Shown here piece by piece: positions 45,911-54,601 of a stretch of 64,000 nt of DNA. Location of the stretch: NCBI GenBank assembly GCA_903828145.1, contig CAIKKY010000007.1:186001-250000 (forward strand). The letters run 5' to 3'. The stretch is from an uncultured Hyphomicrobiales bacterium (GTDB lineage Bacteria; Pseudomonadota; Alphaproteobacteria; Rhizobiales; Devosiaceae). The notes below the pieces were generated by a model, which was given only the letters and a program-made list of their open reading frames with translations, was not told the origin of the DNA and searched no databases. Both the position numbers and the translations under genes were made by a program. How positions within the stretch are numbered: position 1 is the stretch's first letter; each line of letters begins with the position of its first letter.

Positions 45911-46399
45911 TCAGTCATCAACCCGGGCGCCATTGACCACGGCATAGAGATCAATCAGCCCGACCATCCGGTTGTCATGGGTAATGATCCCGTTCAACAA
46001 CTCGTTATCCACCGCCTGTCCCTCGGGCACATTGTGAATATCGGTGCGGCTGACGGTCAGAATGTCGGACACGGCATCCACCAGAATCCCGACCCATTTC
46101 TCGCCCACCGAAATCACCACCACCACGTGGTTCTTGGTGGGCGACGTCTGGCCCTCGCCAAAGCGGGCGCGCAGATCGAAAATCGGAACAATCGTGCCGC
46201 GCAGGTTGATGACCCCGCGCACAAAATCCCGTGTGTTGGGGATCGGCGTCGCCCCATTCCACGCGCGGATTTCACGCACCGTGGTGATTTCCACGCCATA
46301 GGTCTGCTCGCCGATAGAAAAGGCAATGAGCTGCAGGCTGTTCGCCGCACTCACCACGTCTTCGCTGCTGGTCTCGTCTCTGAAGCCAAGCGCTTCCAT
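45911..46399 (-). CDS. cheW: Chemotaxis adaptor CheW
   Basis: A 162-residue CheW-like protein: Q-L-I-A-F-S-I-G-E-Q-T-Y-G-V-E-I, V-R-E-I-R-A-W...P-I-P-N-T-R-D-F-V-R-G-V-I-N-L-R-G-T-I-V-P-I-F-D-L-R and W-V-G-I-L-V-D-A-V-S-D-I. It couples chemoreceptors to CheA. The first 22 residues are an extension before the fold. It is the last gene of STAS-cheY-cheA-cheW, 25 bases after cheA. Confidence 0.95.
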   Translation of the reverse strand: MEALGFRDETSSEDVVSAANSLQLIAFSIGEQTYGVEITTVREIRAWNGATPIPNTRDFVRGVINLRGTIVPIFDLRARFGEGQTSPTKNHVVVVISVGEKWVGILVDAVSDILTVSRTDIHNVPEGQAVDNELLNGIITHDNRMVGLIDLYAVVNGARVDD

Positions 46400-46424
46400 G
46401 ATCGTCTCCCTGTTTGGCCGGCCG

Positions 46425-48590
46425 TCAGGCTGCGCTCTTGTGGGCGAGCCCGCTGCTCACCTTGATGCCCTGCACATCCACGATCAGGGCGACATTGCCG
46501 TCGCCCAGAATGGTGCCCCCGGCGATGCCCTCGATGGACTGGAAATTCTCTTCCAGCGATTTGATCACCACCTGCTGCTGGCCGATGATGCCATCGACCA
46601 CGAGCGCGATTTTCTGCCCGCCTTCGGCCTCGCACAGCACCACGAAGCGGCTGGCGTCATCGACACTGGTCGGCATGGCAAAGCGCTGGGCCAGATCGAC
46701 CACCTGCACATATTCGCCGCGCACTTTCAGCACCTGCCCGCCCGTCGGCATGCGCGAGAAATTGGCGCGCATACACTGCATGGTCTCAACGATGGTGGAG
46801 AGCGGAATAACGTAAGGCGAGCCCGCGACTGTCACCAGCATCACATCGAGCACGGCCAGCGTGAGGGGCAGACGCAGCGTCATGCGCGTGCCCTTGCCAG
46901 GCCAGCTTTTGACCTGCACCGAGCCACCGATTTTCTTGATGTTCGAGAGCACCACATCCATGCCCACGCCCCGGCCGGACAGGTCGCTGACTTCCGAAGC
47001 CGTTGAAAAGCCGGGGGCGAAAATGAGCTGGTCGGTCTGGTCGTCGGTCAGTTGCTGATCCGCGCCGACCACGCCGCGCTCGCGCGCCACCTGCAACACC
47101 CGATCACGGTTGATCCCGCCCCCATCGTCCTCGACCGCAATGATGATATTGCCGCCCGATTGTTCGGCCGAGAGCCGGATGACGCCGGTATCGGATTTGC
47201 CGAGTCCCAACCGCTTTTCGGGGCCCTCAATGCCATGGTCCGCCGAGTTGCGGATCATGTGCGTCAACGGGTCTGACAGCTGCTCGATGATCGTCTTGTC
47301 GATTTCGGTGTTTTCACCCACGGTTTCGAGCCGGATTTTCTTGCCGGTCTTCACCGCCAGTTCGCGCACGAGGCGCGGCATGCGGCTGAACACGGTCTTC
47401 ACCGGTTGCGCACGGATCGACATCACCGAATCCTGCAGGCCGCGCGTGGTCTGGGCCAGCACTTCCAGCCCGCGGACCAGCTCCTGATATTGCGCGCGGA
47501 GGGACTCATCCATCTGCTGGGTCAGCATGGATTGGGTGATAACCAGTTCGCCCACCATGTTGACCACGCGATCGATCTTGTCGAGATCGACGCGGATCGA
47601 GTGGATGCCATTGCGTCGGTCGCCCTCTGCGGCCCCCTCGGGCGGCGGAGCCACCGGCTCAACAGCCTGACCCGCCGTCGGGGCCTTCGGCTTGATCTCA
47701 GCCGCGAGGTCGGCAAGGCTCGGCCCGTCGTCAAAGACTTCGGCAGCCTGCGGCGGCAGGGTCAGCGGCCCGAGTTCATGGCGCGAGGCTTCGCGCAGGT
47801 CGAGTTCGCACAACCCTTCAACAAACTCGAAAATCTCCTCGATGGCAGCGCGGGTTACCTTGTCGCCCGAAACGAAGATGTCCCAAGCGCAATAGGACGC
47901 CATTCCCTCGAAATCACCCAGAAGCGGCACATCATCGACGCGGGCCCGGATTTCCACCGCCCCCAGCCGCCCCAGTTCACGGATCAGCAACAGCGGATCA
48001 TTCGCCCGCGCGTAAAGCTCGGGCTGCGGCACAAACCGCACCAGCCAACCGAGGTCCGACGGCGACAGCGGCGCAACATCAAAGTGATCGGCCGCCGCAT
48101 CGGGCGTGAACGTCGATGGGTCCGCCGGCAGGGTCTTCGGCCCGACCTGCACCATGACCGGCACAAAATCGAGATCAAACTCCTCGAGCGTTTCCTCTTC
48201 GCCTTCGGCCGCAGTCAGCACGTCGAATTGCGCTTTTTCATCGCTGCCATAGCCCTCGGCCAGCGTCACCCCGTCTTTGGCGGCCTTGACGAAATCGGCC
48301 ACCAGATCATTGGCGCGGATGCACAGCGCCACAACCGGCTCGGTCAGATCGACCTTGCCGTCGCGCACATGATCGAGCAGCGTTTCATAGGCATGGGCAA
48401 AGCCGACGAGCGCAGAGAACCCGAAGGCCCCGCCGCCGCCTTTGATCGAATGAATGGCCCGGAAAACCGCATTCAGCCGGTCGCTGGTGCTGTCCCCGGC
48501 CTCGATGGCCGCGAACTGTTCCTCCAGCTCCAGCAACAGCTCGGAACACTCATCGAAATACGTCGCCTTGAAGTCGTCGAGATCGCTCAT
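46425..48590 (-). CDS. cheA: Chemotaxis histidine kinase CheA
   Basis: A 721-residue kinase. The HPt domain has the phosphorylated H47 in F-R-A-I-H-S-I-K-G-G. A middle region (about 165-270) contains an L-V-R-F-V-P-Q-P-E-L-Y-A-R-A-N-D-P domain common in rhizobial CheA in place of the usual P2. Dimerisation (I-D-R-V-V-N-M-V-G-E-L-V-I-T-Q), ATPase (N-S-A-D-H-G-I-E, G-R-G-V-G-M-D-V-V) and C-terminal CheW-like domains are complete. It phosphorylates the adjacent CheY. No receptor, cheB or cheR gene lies in the window. Confidence 0.95.
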   Translation of the reverse strand: MSDLDDFKATYFDECSELLLELEEQFAAIEAGDSTSDRLNAVFRAIHSIKGGGGAFGFSALVGFAHAYETLLDHVRDGKVDLTEPVVALCIRANDLVADFVKAAKDGVTLAEGYGSDEKAQFDVLTAAEGEEETLEEFDLDFVPVMVQVGPKTLPADPSTFTPDAAADHFDVAPLSPSDLGWLVRFVPQPELYARANDPLLLIRELGRLGAVEIRARVDDVPLLGDFEGMASYCAWDIFVSGDKVTRAAIEEIFEFVEGLCELDLREASRHELGPLTLPPQAAEVFDDGPSLADLAAEIKPKAPTAGQAVEPVAPPPEGAAEGDRRNGIHSIRVDLDKIDRVVNMVGELVITQSMLTQQMDESLRAQYQELVRGLEVLAQTTRGLQDSVMSIRAQPVKTVFSRMPRLVRELAVKTGKKIRLETVGENTEIDKTIIEQLSDPLTHMIRNSADHGIEGPEKRLGLGKSDTGVIRLSAEQSGGNIIIAVEDDGGGINRDRVLQVARERGVVGADQQLTDDQTDQLIFAPGFSTASEVSDLSGRGVGMDVVLSNIKKIGGSVQVKSWPGKGTRMTLRLPLTLAVLDVMLVTVAGSPYVIPLSTIVETMQCMRANFSRMPTGGQVLKVRGEYVQVVDLAQRFAMPTSVDDASRFVVLCEAEGGQKIALVVDGIIGQQQVVIKSLEENFQSIEGIAGGTILGDGNVALIVDVQGIKVSSGLAHKSAA

Positions 48591-48615
48591 GGTCTGCTTC
48601 CCTGCCCTGGGCGCG

Positions 48616-48978
48616 TCAATGCAAGACCCGGTGAATTACCGAGATCAGTTTTTCAGGGTCGAACGGTTTCACGATCCAGCCCGTGCCCCCGGCCGCGCGG
48701 CCGAGATCGCGTTTTTCCTGGCTGGATTCGGTCGTCAGGATCAGAATCGGCAGACTCGAATAAAGACCCGATGCCCGCACATTTTTGATGAACTCGATCC
48801 CATCCATCACCGGCATGTTGATGTCGGTAATCACGAGATCGACGCTCTCGTTCTTCAGCAGGTCCAACCCCTGCTGGCCATCCTCGGCCTGCAGCACCTC
48901 AAACCCGGCACCGCCCAGGGCATGGCGCAGCATGGCCAACATGGTGCGGGAATCATCAACGGTCAGGATGCGCATCAC
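48616..48978 (-). CDS. cheY: Chemotaxis response regulator CheY
   Basis: A 120-residue single receiver domain. The acidic pocket is D8/D9 (V-D-D-S), the phosphorylation site is D52 (V-I-T-D-I-N-M-P-V-M-D-G) and the conserved lysine is in V-K-P-F-D-P-E. It transmits the CheA signal to the flagellar motor or serves as a phosphate sink. The start overlaps the STAS gene by 4 bases. Confidence 0.93.
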   Translation of the reverse strand: MMRILTVDDSRTMLAMLRHALGGAGFEVLQAEDGQQGLDLLKNESVDLVITDINMPVMDGIEFIKNVRASGLYSSLPILILTTESSQEKRDLGRAAGGTGWIVKPFDPEKLISVIHRVLH

Positions 48979-49268
48979 TCAGCTCGCAACAGGGTTTGAA
49001 AATAGGGGGTGAGGCCCAGGCGCTGCATCGCGCCCGATAGCGGGTCGCTGAGCGTGTGGAGCGTAAGGCTGCGGTCGGTCATCCGCGCGGTTTCAGCGGC
49101 GCTGAGCAGCAGAAACAGGGCATTGGTGGCCACGCGTTCCACGGCTTTGCCGGAAACGGCAACAGGGCCGGACTCCAGCGCCGAAGCGAGAAGATCCCGA
49201 ACCTGGTCGAGGGAATCGAGGTCGAAAATGGGGGGCAATTCGACATTGCCATTGAGCTGGGTAGGCAT
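48975..49268 (-). CDS. STAS-domain protein at the head of the chemotaxis operon
   Basis: A 97-residue protein with a STAS-like pattern: I-F-D-L-D-S-L-D-Q-V-R-D-L-L-A-S-A-L, V-A-V-S-G-K-A-V-E-R-V-A-T-N-A-L-F-L-L-L-S-A-A-E and M-Q-R-L-G-L-T-P-Y-F. No clear serine in the anti-sigma-antagonist position is seen (S-G-K-A may substitute). Small STAS proteins head che clusters in many Hyphomicrobiales; their role in chemotaxis is not defined. It overlaps cheY by 4 bases, so it is translationally coupled. Confidence 0.78.
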   Translation of the reverse strand: MPTQLNGNVELPPIFDLDSLDQVRDLLASALESGPVAVSGKAVERVATNALFLLLSAAETARMTDRSLTLHTLSDPLSGAMQRLGLTPYFQTLLRAE

Positions 49269-49346
49269 GAACCGGGCTTCCCTTCAGGCAAGCTATCGGT
49301 TCGTAGTTTTGCTTATAACGGTTTAAGAAGTGATAAGTGTCAGCGC

Positions 49347-50387
49347 TTAAGGGGTCGATACAATCCGATCAATTGTAGTTCGATCCACCTGATCAATGTG
49401 CAGCGGCGACCAACGCGGCGCGTGATCTTTATCAATCAGCACCGCCCGCACCCCTTCGACAAAATCGGGCTGCGTCACCAGCCAATGCCCCACTCGCCAT
49501 TCCAGCGCCAGCACAGCATCGATGGTACCGAGCCGCCGTGCGGCCAACTGCACCAACAGCGTTGCGACGAGACTGGTGGGCGAACGGCGCGCGGTCACCT
49601 CAAACCCTGCCGTGGCCGCCAGCGCGGCAGCGGCAATCGCCGGGTTGGACCAATCGAGGTCCAACAGGGCATCAGCGGCCAGCATCAGGGCGGGCGGGCC
49701 CGCTTCGGTGGTTTCCGCAGCCACGAGGTGCGAAAGCGCTCGCGCCGGGTCGGGTGCCGAGGCCGCCGCGATGATGGCCTGCCGCACCAAGGCGCGGCGT
49801 CCATCGCCAATGCGGCAATCGCAGAGCCCCAGCGCCAGCGCATCGGCAAGGCCCACGGGCACGCCGCTCATCAGGAAGGCCAGCGACCGGTGCCGGGGTG
49901 CCTGCGCCAGAATGAAGTTGGCCCCCACATCGGGCAGGAAGCCGATCGCCGATTCGGGCATGGCGAACTGCGCGCCCGGCACCGCGAAGCGGAACTGGCA
50001 ATGACCGGCAATGCCAATACCGCCACCCATCACCACGCCATGGGCCAGAACGACTGTCGGCTTGGGACAATGCGCCAGCGCTGCGTTCATGCGGTATTCG
50101 GCCGCAAGGTAGTCGCCAGCGGCCTCGATCTCGTCCTCGAGCACCAGAGAGCGCATGGCCCGGACATCGCCCCCGGCGCAGAACCCCCTGTCGCCTTCAC
50201 CCTCGAACAGCACCAGATGCACCGCCGGATCGGCCACAAAATCGGCCAGCGCGGCGGCAATCCCCTCTACCATGTCCTGGGTGAGCGCATTGATCGCTTT
50301 GGGCCGGTTGAGGCGAATGACACCCGCCCCGCCCTCCCGCACAATGATCAGATCGCCCGCGTCCGCGCCGTGCATATCCATCGCCAT
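49347..50387 (-). CDS. Enoyl-CoA hydratase/isomerase family, 3-hydroxyisobutyryl-CoA hydrolase type
   Basis: A 346-residue crotonase-fold enzyme. The oxyanion-hole and catalytic region match HIBYL-CoA hydrolases: R-G-F-C-A-G-G-D-V-R-A, G-V-V-M-G-G-G-I-G-I-A-G-H, F-A-M-P-E-S-A-I-G-F-L-P-D-V-G-A, and W-R-V-G-H-W-L-V-T-Q-P-D-F-V-E-G-V-R-A-V-L-I-D-K-D in the C-terminal part. It would act in valine degradation. Other valine genes are not nearby. It diverges from the SAF-domain dehydrogenase gene. Confidence 0.88.
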   Translation of the reverse strand: MAMDMHGADAGDLIIVREGGAGVIRLNRPKAINALTQDMVEGIAAALADFVADPAVHLVLFEGEGDRGFCAGGDVRAMRSLVLEDEIEAAGDYLAAEYRMNAALAHCPKPTVVLAHGVVMGGGIGIAGHCQFRFAVPGAQFAMPESAIGFLPDVGANFILAQAPRHRSLAFLMSGVPVGLADALALGLCDCRIGDGRRALVRQAIIAAASAPDPARALSHLVAAETTEAGPPALMLAADALLDLDWSNPAIAAAALAATAGFEVTARRSPTSLVATLLVQLAARRLGTIDAVLALEWRVGHWLVTQPDFVEGVRAVLIDKDHAPRWSPLHIDQVDRTTIDRIVSTP

Positions 50388-50425
50388 GTTTCCATCGACA
50401 TGCCTCAGTGATAGAGCAGCATTTC

Positions 50426-51763
50426 ATGAACGCCAACATCCCGCCCCGCCCGCTCACCAATGTGCATCTGACCGGCCTCGCCCGCGATCTGGCCGAGCGC
50501 GAGAGCGCCGGCCGTCCCGTGCGTATCGGCGTCATCGGCTCAGGGGAGATGGGCACCGACCTTGTGACCCAGGGCGCTCTAATGCGCGGCGTTCGCATTG
50601 CGGCCATCGCTACCCGCCGCCCCCACACCGCGCGCGACGCCCTGAAAATCGCCTTTGGTGACGATAGCAATTGCATCGAGGCCGATACCCAATCGGCCGT
50701 GACCTCCGCCATCGAAATGGGAAAACTGGCCATCACCTCGGCCGATACGCTGGTGCGCAACCCGCTGATCGACGTGGTGATCGATGCAACCGGCAAGCCG
50801 GGCGTAGCGGCCGATTACGACATCATCGCCATGGAGCACGGCAAGCACGTGGTGATGATGAACGTCGAGGCCGACGTGACCATCGGCCCGTGGCTCAAGA
50901 AACAGGCCGACCGGCTGGGCGTGATCTATTCCGTCGGCGCTGGCGACGAGCCCTCAAGCTGCATGGAGCTGATCGAATTCGCCTCGGCGCTCGGCTACCG
51001 CATTGTCGCCGCCGGCAAGGGCAAGAACAATCCGCTGCGCCACGATGCCGTGCCCGACGACTACCGCGAGGAGGCCGCCCGCCGGAACATGAACCCGCGC
51101 ATGCTGGTGGAATTCATCGACGGATCGAAGACCATGGTCGAAATGGCCTGCATCGCTAATGCCACGGGCCTCGTGCCCGATGTGCCGGGCATGCACGGCC
51201 CCAGGACCGACCGCGACGACATGGCCAAAGTGCTGATCCCCAAGGCTGATGGGGGCATTCTCAACGCCAAGGGCGTGGTCGATTACACCATCGGCAAGGG
51301 CGTGGCCCCCGGCGTGTTTGTGATCGTTGAGGCCGAACATCCCCGCATCATCGAGCGCATGGACGATCTGCACGTGGGCACGGGCCCCTATTACGCGCTG
51401 TTCCGCCCCTATCACCTCACCTCGCTCGAAGTGCCGCTGACCGCCGCGCGCATCATGCTCTATGGCCGCCCCGACATGGTGCCCCTGCCCGAGCCTGTGG
51501 CCGAAGTCTGCGCTGTTGCCAAACGCGACCTGGCCCCCGGCGAGATTTTCGATGCGATTGGTGAGACCTGCTATCGCAGCTTCACCCTCACCATCGGCGA
51601 CGCCCGCCGCCAGCACGCCATTCCGGTTGGCTTGCTCGAAGGCGGCAAAGTCACCGCTCCGGTGAAAAAAGGCGGCCTTCTCACCCGCGACAACAGCCAA
51701 CCCGACACCAGCACCCGACTCTACGCCCTCCGGCTCGAACAGGACCGCATGCTGGGGGTGTGA
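50426..51763 (+). CDS. NAD(P)-dependent dehydrogenase with C-terminal SAF domain (homoserine dehydrogenase-like)
   Basis: A 445-residue protein with an N-terminal Rossmann fold (R-I-G-V-I-G-S-G-E-M-G-T-D-L) and a central catalytic region (Y-S-V-G-A-G-D-E-P-S-S, G-K-G-K-N-N-P-L). The C-terminal SAF domain includes C-A-V-A-K-R-D-L-A-P-G-E-I-F-D-A-I-G. It matches the predicted homoserine-dehydrogenase-like family seen with sugar-acid catabolism genes, but none is adjacent here, so the substrate is open. The ATG at 50426 is chosen over a GTG 6 codons upstream. Confidence 0.82.
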   Translation: MNANIPPRPLTNVHLTGLARDLAERESAGRPVRIGVIGSGEMGTDLVTQGALMRGVRIAAIATRRPHTARDALKIAFGDDSNCIEADTQSAVTSAIEMGKLAITSADTLVRNPLIDVVIDATGKPGVAADYDIIAMEHGKHVVMMNVEADVTIGPWLKKQADRLGVIYSVGAGDEPSSCMELIEFASALGYRIVAAGKGKNNPLRHDAVPDDYREEAARRNMNPRMLVEFIDGSKTMVEMACIANATGLVPDVPGMHGPRTDRDDMAKVLIPKADGGILNAKGVVDYTIGKGVAPGVFVIVEAEHPRIIERMDDLHVGTGPYYALFRPYHLTSLEVPLTAARIMLYGRPDMVPLPEPVAEVCAVAKRDLAPGEIFDAIGETCYRSFTLTIGDARRQHAIPVGLLEGGKVTAPVKKGGLLTRDNSQPDTSTRLYALRLEQDRMLGV

Positions 51764-51856
51764 GGGCGGGGGTGGGAAATGGCACCGGCGTTCGCCGTCT
51801 TGATTTATAAGGGATTGTGCGTAAAGTTCTGAAGCTTAAAGCTTTGGGAGCGGTGC

Positions 51857-52162
51857 GTGCCGATTAACCTCGACAAGTTACTAGCGCTCGCTCTTCCGCT
51901 GATAAAAAGACATCCTGACGCAATCGTCGCCATAGTGATGCTGTGCATCGGAATTGCCTCGTCTGCGTCAAATGCGTCGCCCTATGTGAGCATGGGTCTC
52001 CCTGTTGCCATCTATGCGCTCTATATGGTGAGGATGGGTCAGTTAGGTCGCCACAAGGAACGGATGGCCAGGATCGCCATCGAGAAACTCGAAGTGACCA
52101 AAGGCATTCCTACTCGTGCAAAAGCGCAGCGCGCGCTGGAACGTAGAATGAGTGAAAAGTGA
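51857..52162 (+). CDS. Small membrane protein, unrecognised (first of a pair)
   Basis: A 101-residue product starting with GTG at 51857 behind GGAGCGG. It has two hydrophobic helices (A-I-V-A-I-V-M-L-C-I-G-I-A-S-S, V-S-M-G-L-P-V-A-I-Y-A-L-Y-M-V) and a 40-residue basic tail (R-H-K-E-R-M-A-R-I-A-I-E-K-L-E...R-A-L-E-R-R). I do not recognise it. Its stop overlaps the next gene's start, so the two products are probably made together. Codon usage is less GC-rich than the neighbours. Confidence 0.6.
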   Translation: MPINLDKLLALALPLIKRHPDAIVAIVMLCIGIASSASNASPYVSMGLPVAIYALYMVRMGQLGRHKERMARIAIEKLEVTKGIPTRAKAQRALERRMSEK

Positions 52163-52698
52163 TGGTTATTGATCTGAATACCTTGCTTGTCCTCGCTATC
52201 ATCTTGACCTTCGCCGCCCTTGTGAGCCTGCGGGACTGGAAGAACAGGACCGTGCACAAAGCGGAACAGTTGGAAGCGGCGGCGACTGCGCTTGAAGTGC
52301 ATTATGACGCAATGGCATCGATTATTGATGATCCGGCCTTGCCTCTGCGCGCGCTTCAATTGCTAACGGCTTTTTCGGAAGGACTAACCGACGAAGCAAG
52401 TTGCCGGGTCATGATGGATGGTTTGGCGCACCCCGCAAGCGCCAAGCAGGAGCCCTCGCCGAAATGGTTTGACGAGATCCAGCACCTTCGCCGGACGCGT
52501 CCGGAGTTGGTAGACCGTTTTTTTGTAGCTATCGAAAGCGGAATTGCTGCAGCCTTCCTGCGATGGCCGGGCAACGACGGAAATTTCGAAGGGATCGTCA
52601 AGGCGTTGGTATCTGGCAAGCGCCGTGAGGCGGAACTGGCTGAACGGGTATCGCGCGCGCACCTGTCGATGGGCACCAACATAGTTCATGCGGCCTGA
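52162..52698 (+). CDS. Membrane-anchored protein, unrecognised (second of a pair)
   Basis: A 178-residue product starting with ATG at 52162, one base inside the previous stop (TGATG). It has one N-terminal membrane helix (L-N-T-L-L-V-L-A-I-I-L-T-F-A-A-L-V), then a soluble, mostly helical domain of about 150 residues (D-A-M-A-S-I-I-D-D-P-A-L-P-L-R-A-L-Q-L-L, R-P-E-L-V-D-R-F-F-V-A-I-E-S-G). No known domain is recognised. It is paired with the preceding two-helix protein and sits between core genes, which suggests a small accessory insertion. Confidence 0.6.
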   Translation: MVIDLNTLLVLAIILTFAALVSLRDWKNRTVHKAEQLEAAATALEVHYDAMASIIDDPALPLRALQLLTAFSEGLTDEASCRVMMDGLAHPASAKQEPSPKWFDEIQHLRRTRPELVDRFFVAIESGIAAAFLRWPGNDGNFEGIVKALVSGKRREAELAERVSRAHLSMGTNIVHAA

Positions 52699-52730
52699 TC
52701 GTTCCTGAAACGCATTAACACATGGCGTGA

Positions 52731-52740
52731 CCCCCCCCCC
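52731..52740 (+). repeat. Homopolymer C10 tract upstream of leuD
   Basis: Ten consecutive C residues lie 75 bases before the leuD start and 33 bases after the unknown membrane gene. Such a tract can slip during replication. It is non-coding here, so any effect would be on leuD expression. Confidence 0.7.
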
Positions 52741-52814
52741 GAAATCGCCGGTATCACTTGACCTTTGGCCGCTGTCTGCGCCATTAAGCGACCGACCGAA
52801 TTGGGGCCTTTGCC

Positions 52815-53420
52815 ATGGATAAGTTCACCACGCTCACGGGTGTCGCCGCGCCGTTGCCGATCATCAATATCGACACGGACATGATCATCCCCAAGCAGTA
52901 CCTGAAAACCATCAAGCGCACGGGGCTCGGCTCCGCGCTGTTTTCGGAAATGCGGTACAAAGACGATGGCTCCGAAAACCCGGATTTCGTGCTGAACAAG
53001 GCCGGTTACCGTCAGGCCCGGATCATTGTCGCGGGCGATAACTTCGGCTGTGGCTCCTCGCGCGAACATGCACCCTGGGCCCTGCTCGATTTCGGCGTGC
53101 GCTGCGTGATCTCCACCAGCTTTGCCGATATTTTCTACAATAACTGCTTCAAGAACGGCATCCTGCCGATCGTGGTTTCGCCCGAACAGCTTGCCCTGCT
53201 GCTCGATGACGCGTCGCGCGGCTCGAACGCCACCATGTCGATTGATCTTGAGGCCCAGACGATCAAGGGCCCGGATGGCGGCACGCTGCATTTCGACATC
53301 GATCCCTCGCGCAAGCAGATCCTGCTCGAAGGTCTCGACGATATCGCGACGACGCTGAAGGCCGATCCGGCCATTTCCGGCTTCGAAAAGACCATGGCCG
53401 CGAGCCGTCCCTGGCTCTGA
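52815..53420 (+). CDS. leuD: 3-isopropylmalate dehydratase, small subunit
   Basis: A 201-residue LeuD with [27 protein letters not shown], the swivel-domain loop [17 protein letters not shown] and [13 protein letters not shown]. It pairs with LeuC, encoded 6.4 kb away on the other strand, to isomerise isopropylmalate in leucine synthesis. leuB follows 37 bases downstream. Confidence 0.97.
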   Translation: MDKFTTLTGVAAPLPIINIDTDMIIPKQYLKTIKRTGLGSALFSEMRYKDDGSENPDFVLNKAGYRQARIIVAGDNFGCGSSREHAPWALLDFGVRCVISTSFADIFYNNCFKNGILPIVVSPEQLALLLDDASRGSNATMSIDLEAQTIKGPDGGTLHFDIDPSRKQILLEGLDDIATTLKADPAISGFEKTMAASRPWL

Positions 53421-53457
53421 GCCCACCCCGCTTTCCCCGTTCAAGAAGGTCCGCCTG

Positions 53458-54552
53458 ATGGCCCAAAAGCTGCTGCTTCTCCCCGGTGACGGGATCGGCG
53501 TCGAAATCATGAAGGAAGTCGAAAAGCTCATTGGCTGGATGAACAGCCAGGGCCTGACCGACTTCACGCTGGAGCGCGGGCTCGTCGGCGGCTGCGCCTA
53601 CGATGCGCATGGCGAAGCGATTTCCGAAGACGACATGAAGAAGGCGCTGGCCGCCGATGCCGTGATCTTCGGCGCCGTGGGCGGCCCGAAGTGGGACAAG
53701 GTGCCCTATGACAAGCGCCCCGAAGCCGGTCTTCTGCGGCTGCGCAAGGATCTCGGCCTGTTCGCCAATCTGCGCCCCGCCATCTGCTATCCGGCCCTGG
53801 CTGATGCCTCCTCGCTGAAGCGCGAGCTGGTCGAAGGCCTTGATATCCTGATCGTGCGCGAACTCACCGGTGGCGTTTATTTCGGCGAGCCGAAGGAAAT
53901 CACCGATCTCGGCAATGGCCAGAAACGTGCTGTCGATACCCAGGTCTACGAGACCTACGAAATCGAGCGCATCGTGCGTGTGGCCTGTGATCTGGCGCGC
54001 ACCCGCAAGCACAAGGTGCATTCGGCCGACAAGAAGAACGTCATGAAGTCGGGCGTCTTGTGGGATGAAGTCGCCCAGCGCGTGGCGAAAGACTACCCGG
54101 ATCTCGAATTCCAGCACATTCTGGCCGATAACGCTGCCATGCAGCTGGTGCGCAACCCCAAGCAGTTCGACGTAATGGTGACCGACAATCTGTTCGGCGA
54201 CATCCTGTCCGATGCAGCCGCCATGCTCACCGGGTCGCTCGGCATGTTGCCCTCGGCCTCGCTCGGCGCGCCCGACACGGCCACGGGCAAGCGCAAGGCC
54301 CTCTACGAACCCGTGCACGGTTCGGCCCCCGATATCGCGGGCAAGGGCATTGCCAACCCCATCGCCATGATCGCGAGCTTCGCCATGGCCCTGCGCTACT
54401 CGTTCAACCTCGTCGGCCTAGCCGATCAGGTGGAAAAGGCCATTGCCGATGTGCTGGCCGATGGCCTCCGCACCGGCGACATTGCCCAGGGCGGCAAGTC
54501 CGTGGGCACCGAGGAAATGGGTGCCTCCATCCTGAAAAAGCTTCAGGCCTGA
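53458..54552 (+). CDS. leuB: 3-isopropylmalate dehydrogenase
   Basis: A 364-residue beta-decarboxylating dehydrogenase: [11 protein letters not shown] at the start, [29 protein letters not shown] and [15 protein letters not shown]. It oxidises 3-isopropylmalate to 2-oxoisocaproate with NAD+. It forms an operon with leuD and ends at a strong terminator. Confidence 0.98.
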   Translation: MAQKLLLLPGDGIGVEIMKEVEKLIGWMNSQGLTDFTLERGLVGGCAYDAHGEAISEDDMKKALAADAVIFGAVGGPKWDKVPYDKRPEAGLLRLRKDLGLFANLRPAICYPALADASSLKRELVEGLDILIVRELTGGVYFGEPKEITDLGNGQKRAVDTQVYETYEIERIVRVACDLARTRKHKVHSADKKNVMKSGVLWDEVAQRVAKDYPDLEFQHILADNAAMQLVRNPKQFDVMVTDNLFGDILSDAAAMLTGSLGMLPSASLGAPDTATGKRKALYEPVHGSAPDIAGKGIANPIAMIASFAMALRYSFNLVGLADQVEKAIADVLADGLRTGDIAQGGKSVGTEEMGASILKKLQA

Positions 54553-54575
54553 TCAACGATAGTCGGGCATGCAAA

Positions 54576-54601
54576 GGGGGCCACCGCGGCCCCCTTTTTT
54601 T
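54576..54601. terminator. Bidirectional terminator between leuB and the ABC transporter gene
   Basis: GGGGGCC (54576-54582) pairs with GGCCCCC (54588-54594) around a 5-base loop and is followed by T7 on the plus strand. The T-run reaches the stop codon of the convergent ABC gene. The stem lies 23 bases after leuB. Confidence 0.92.
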
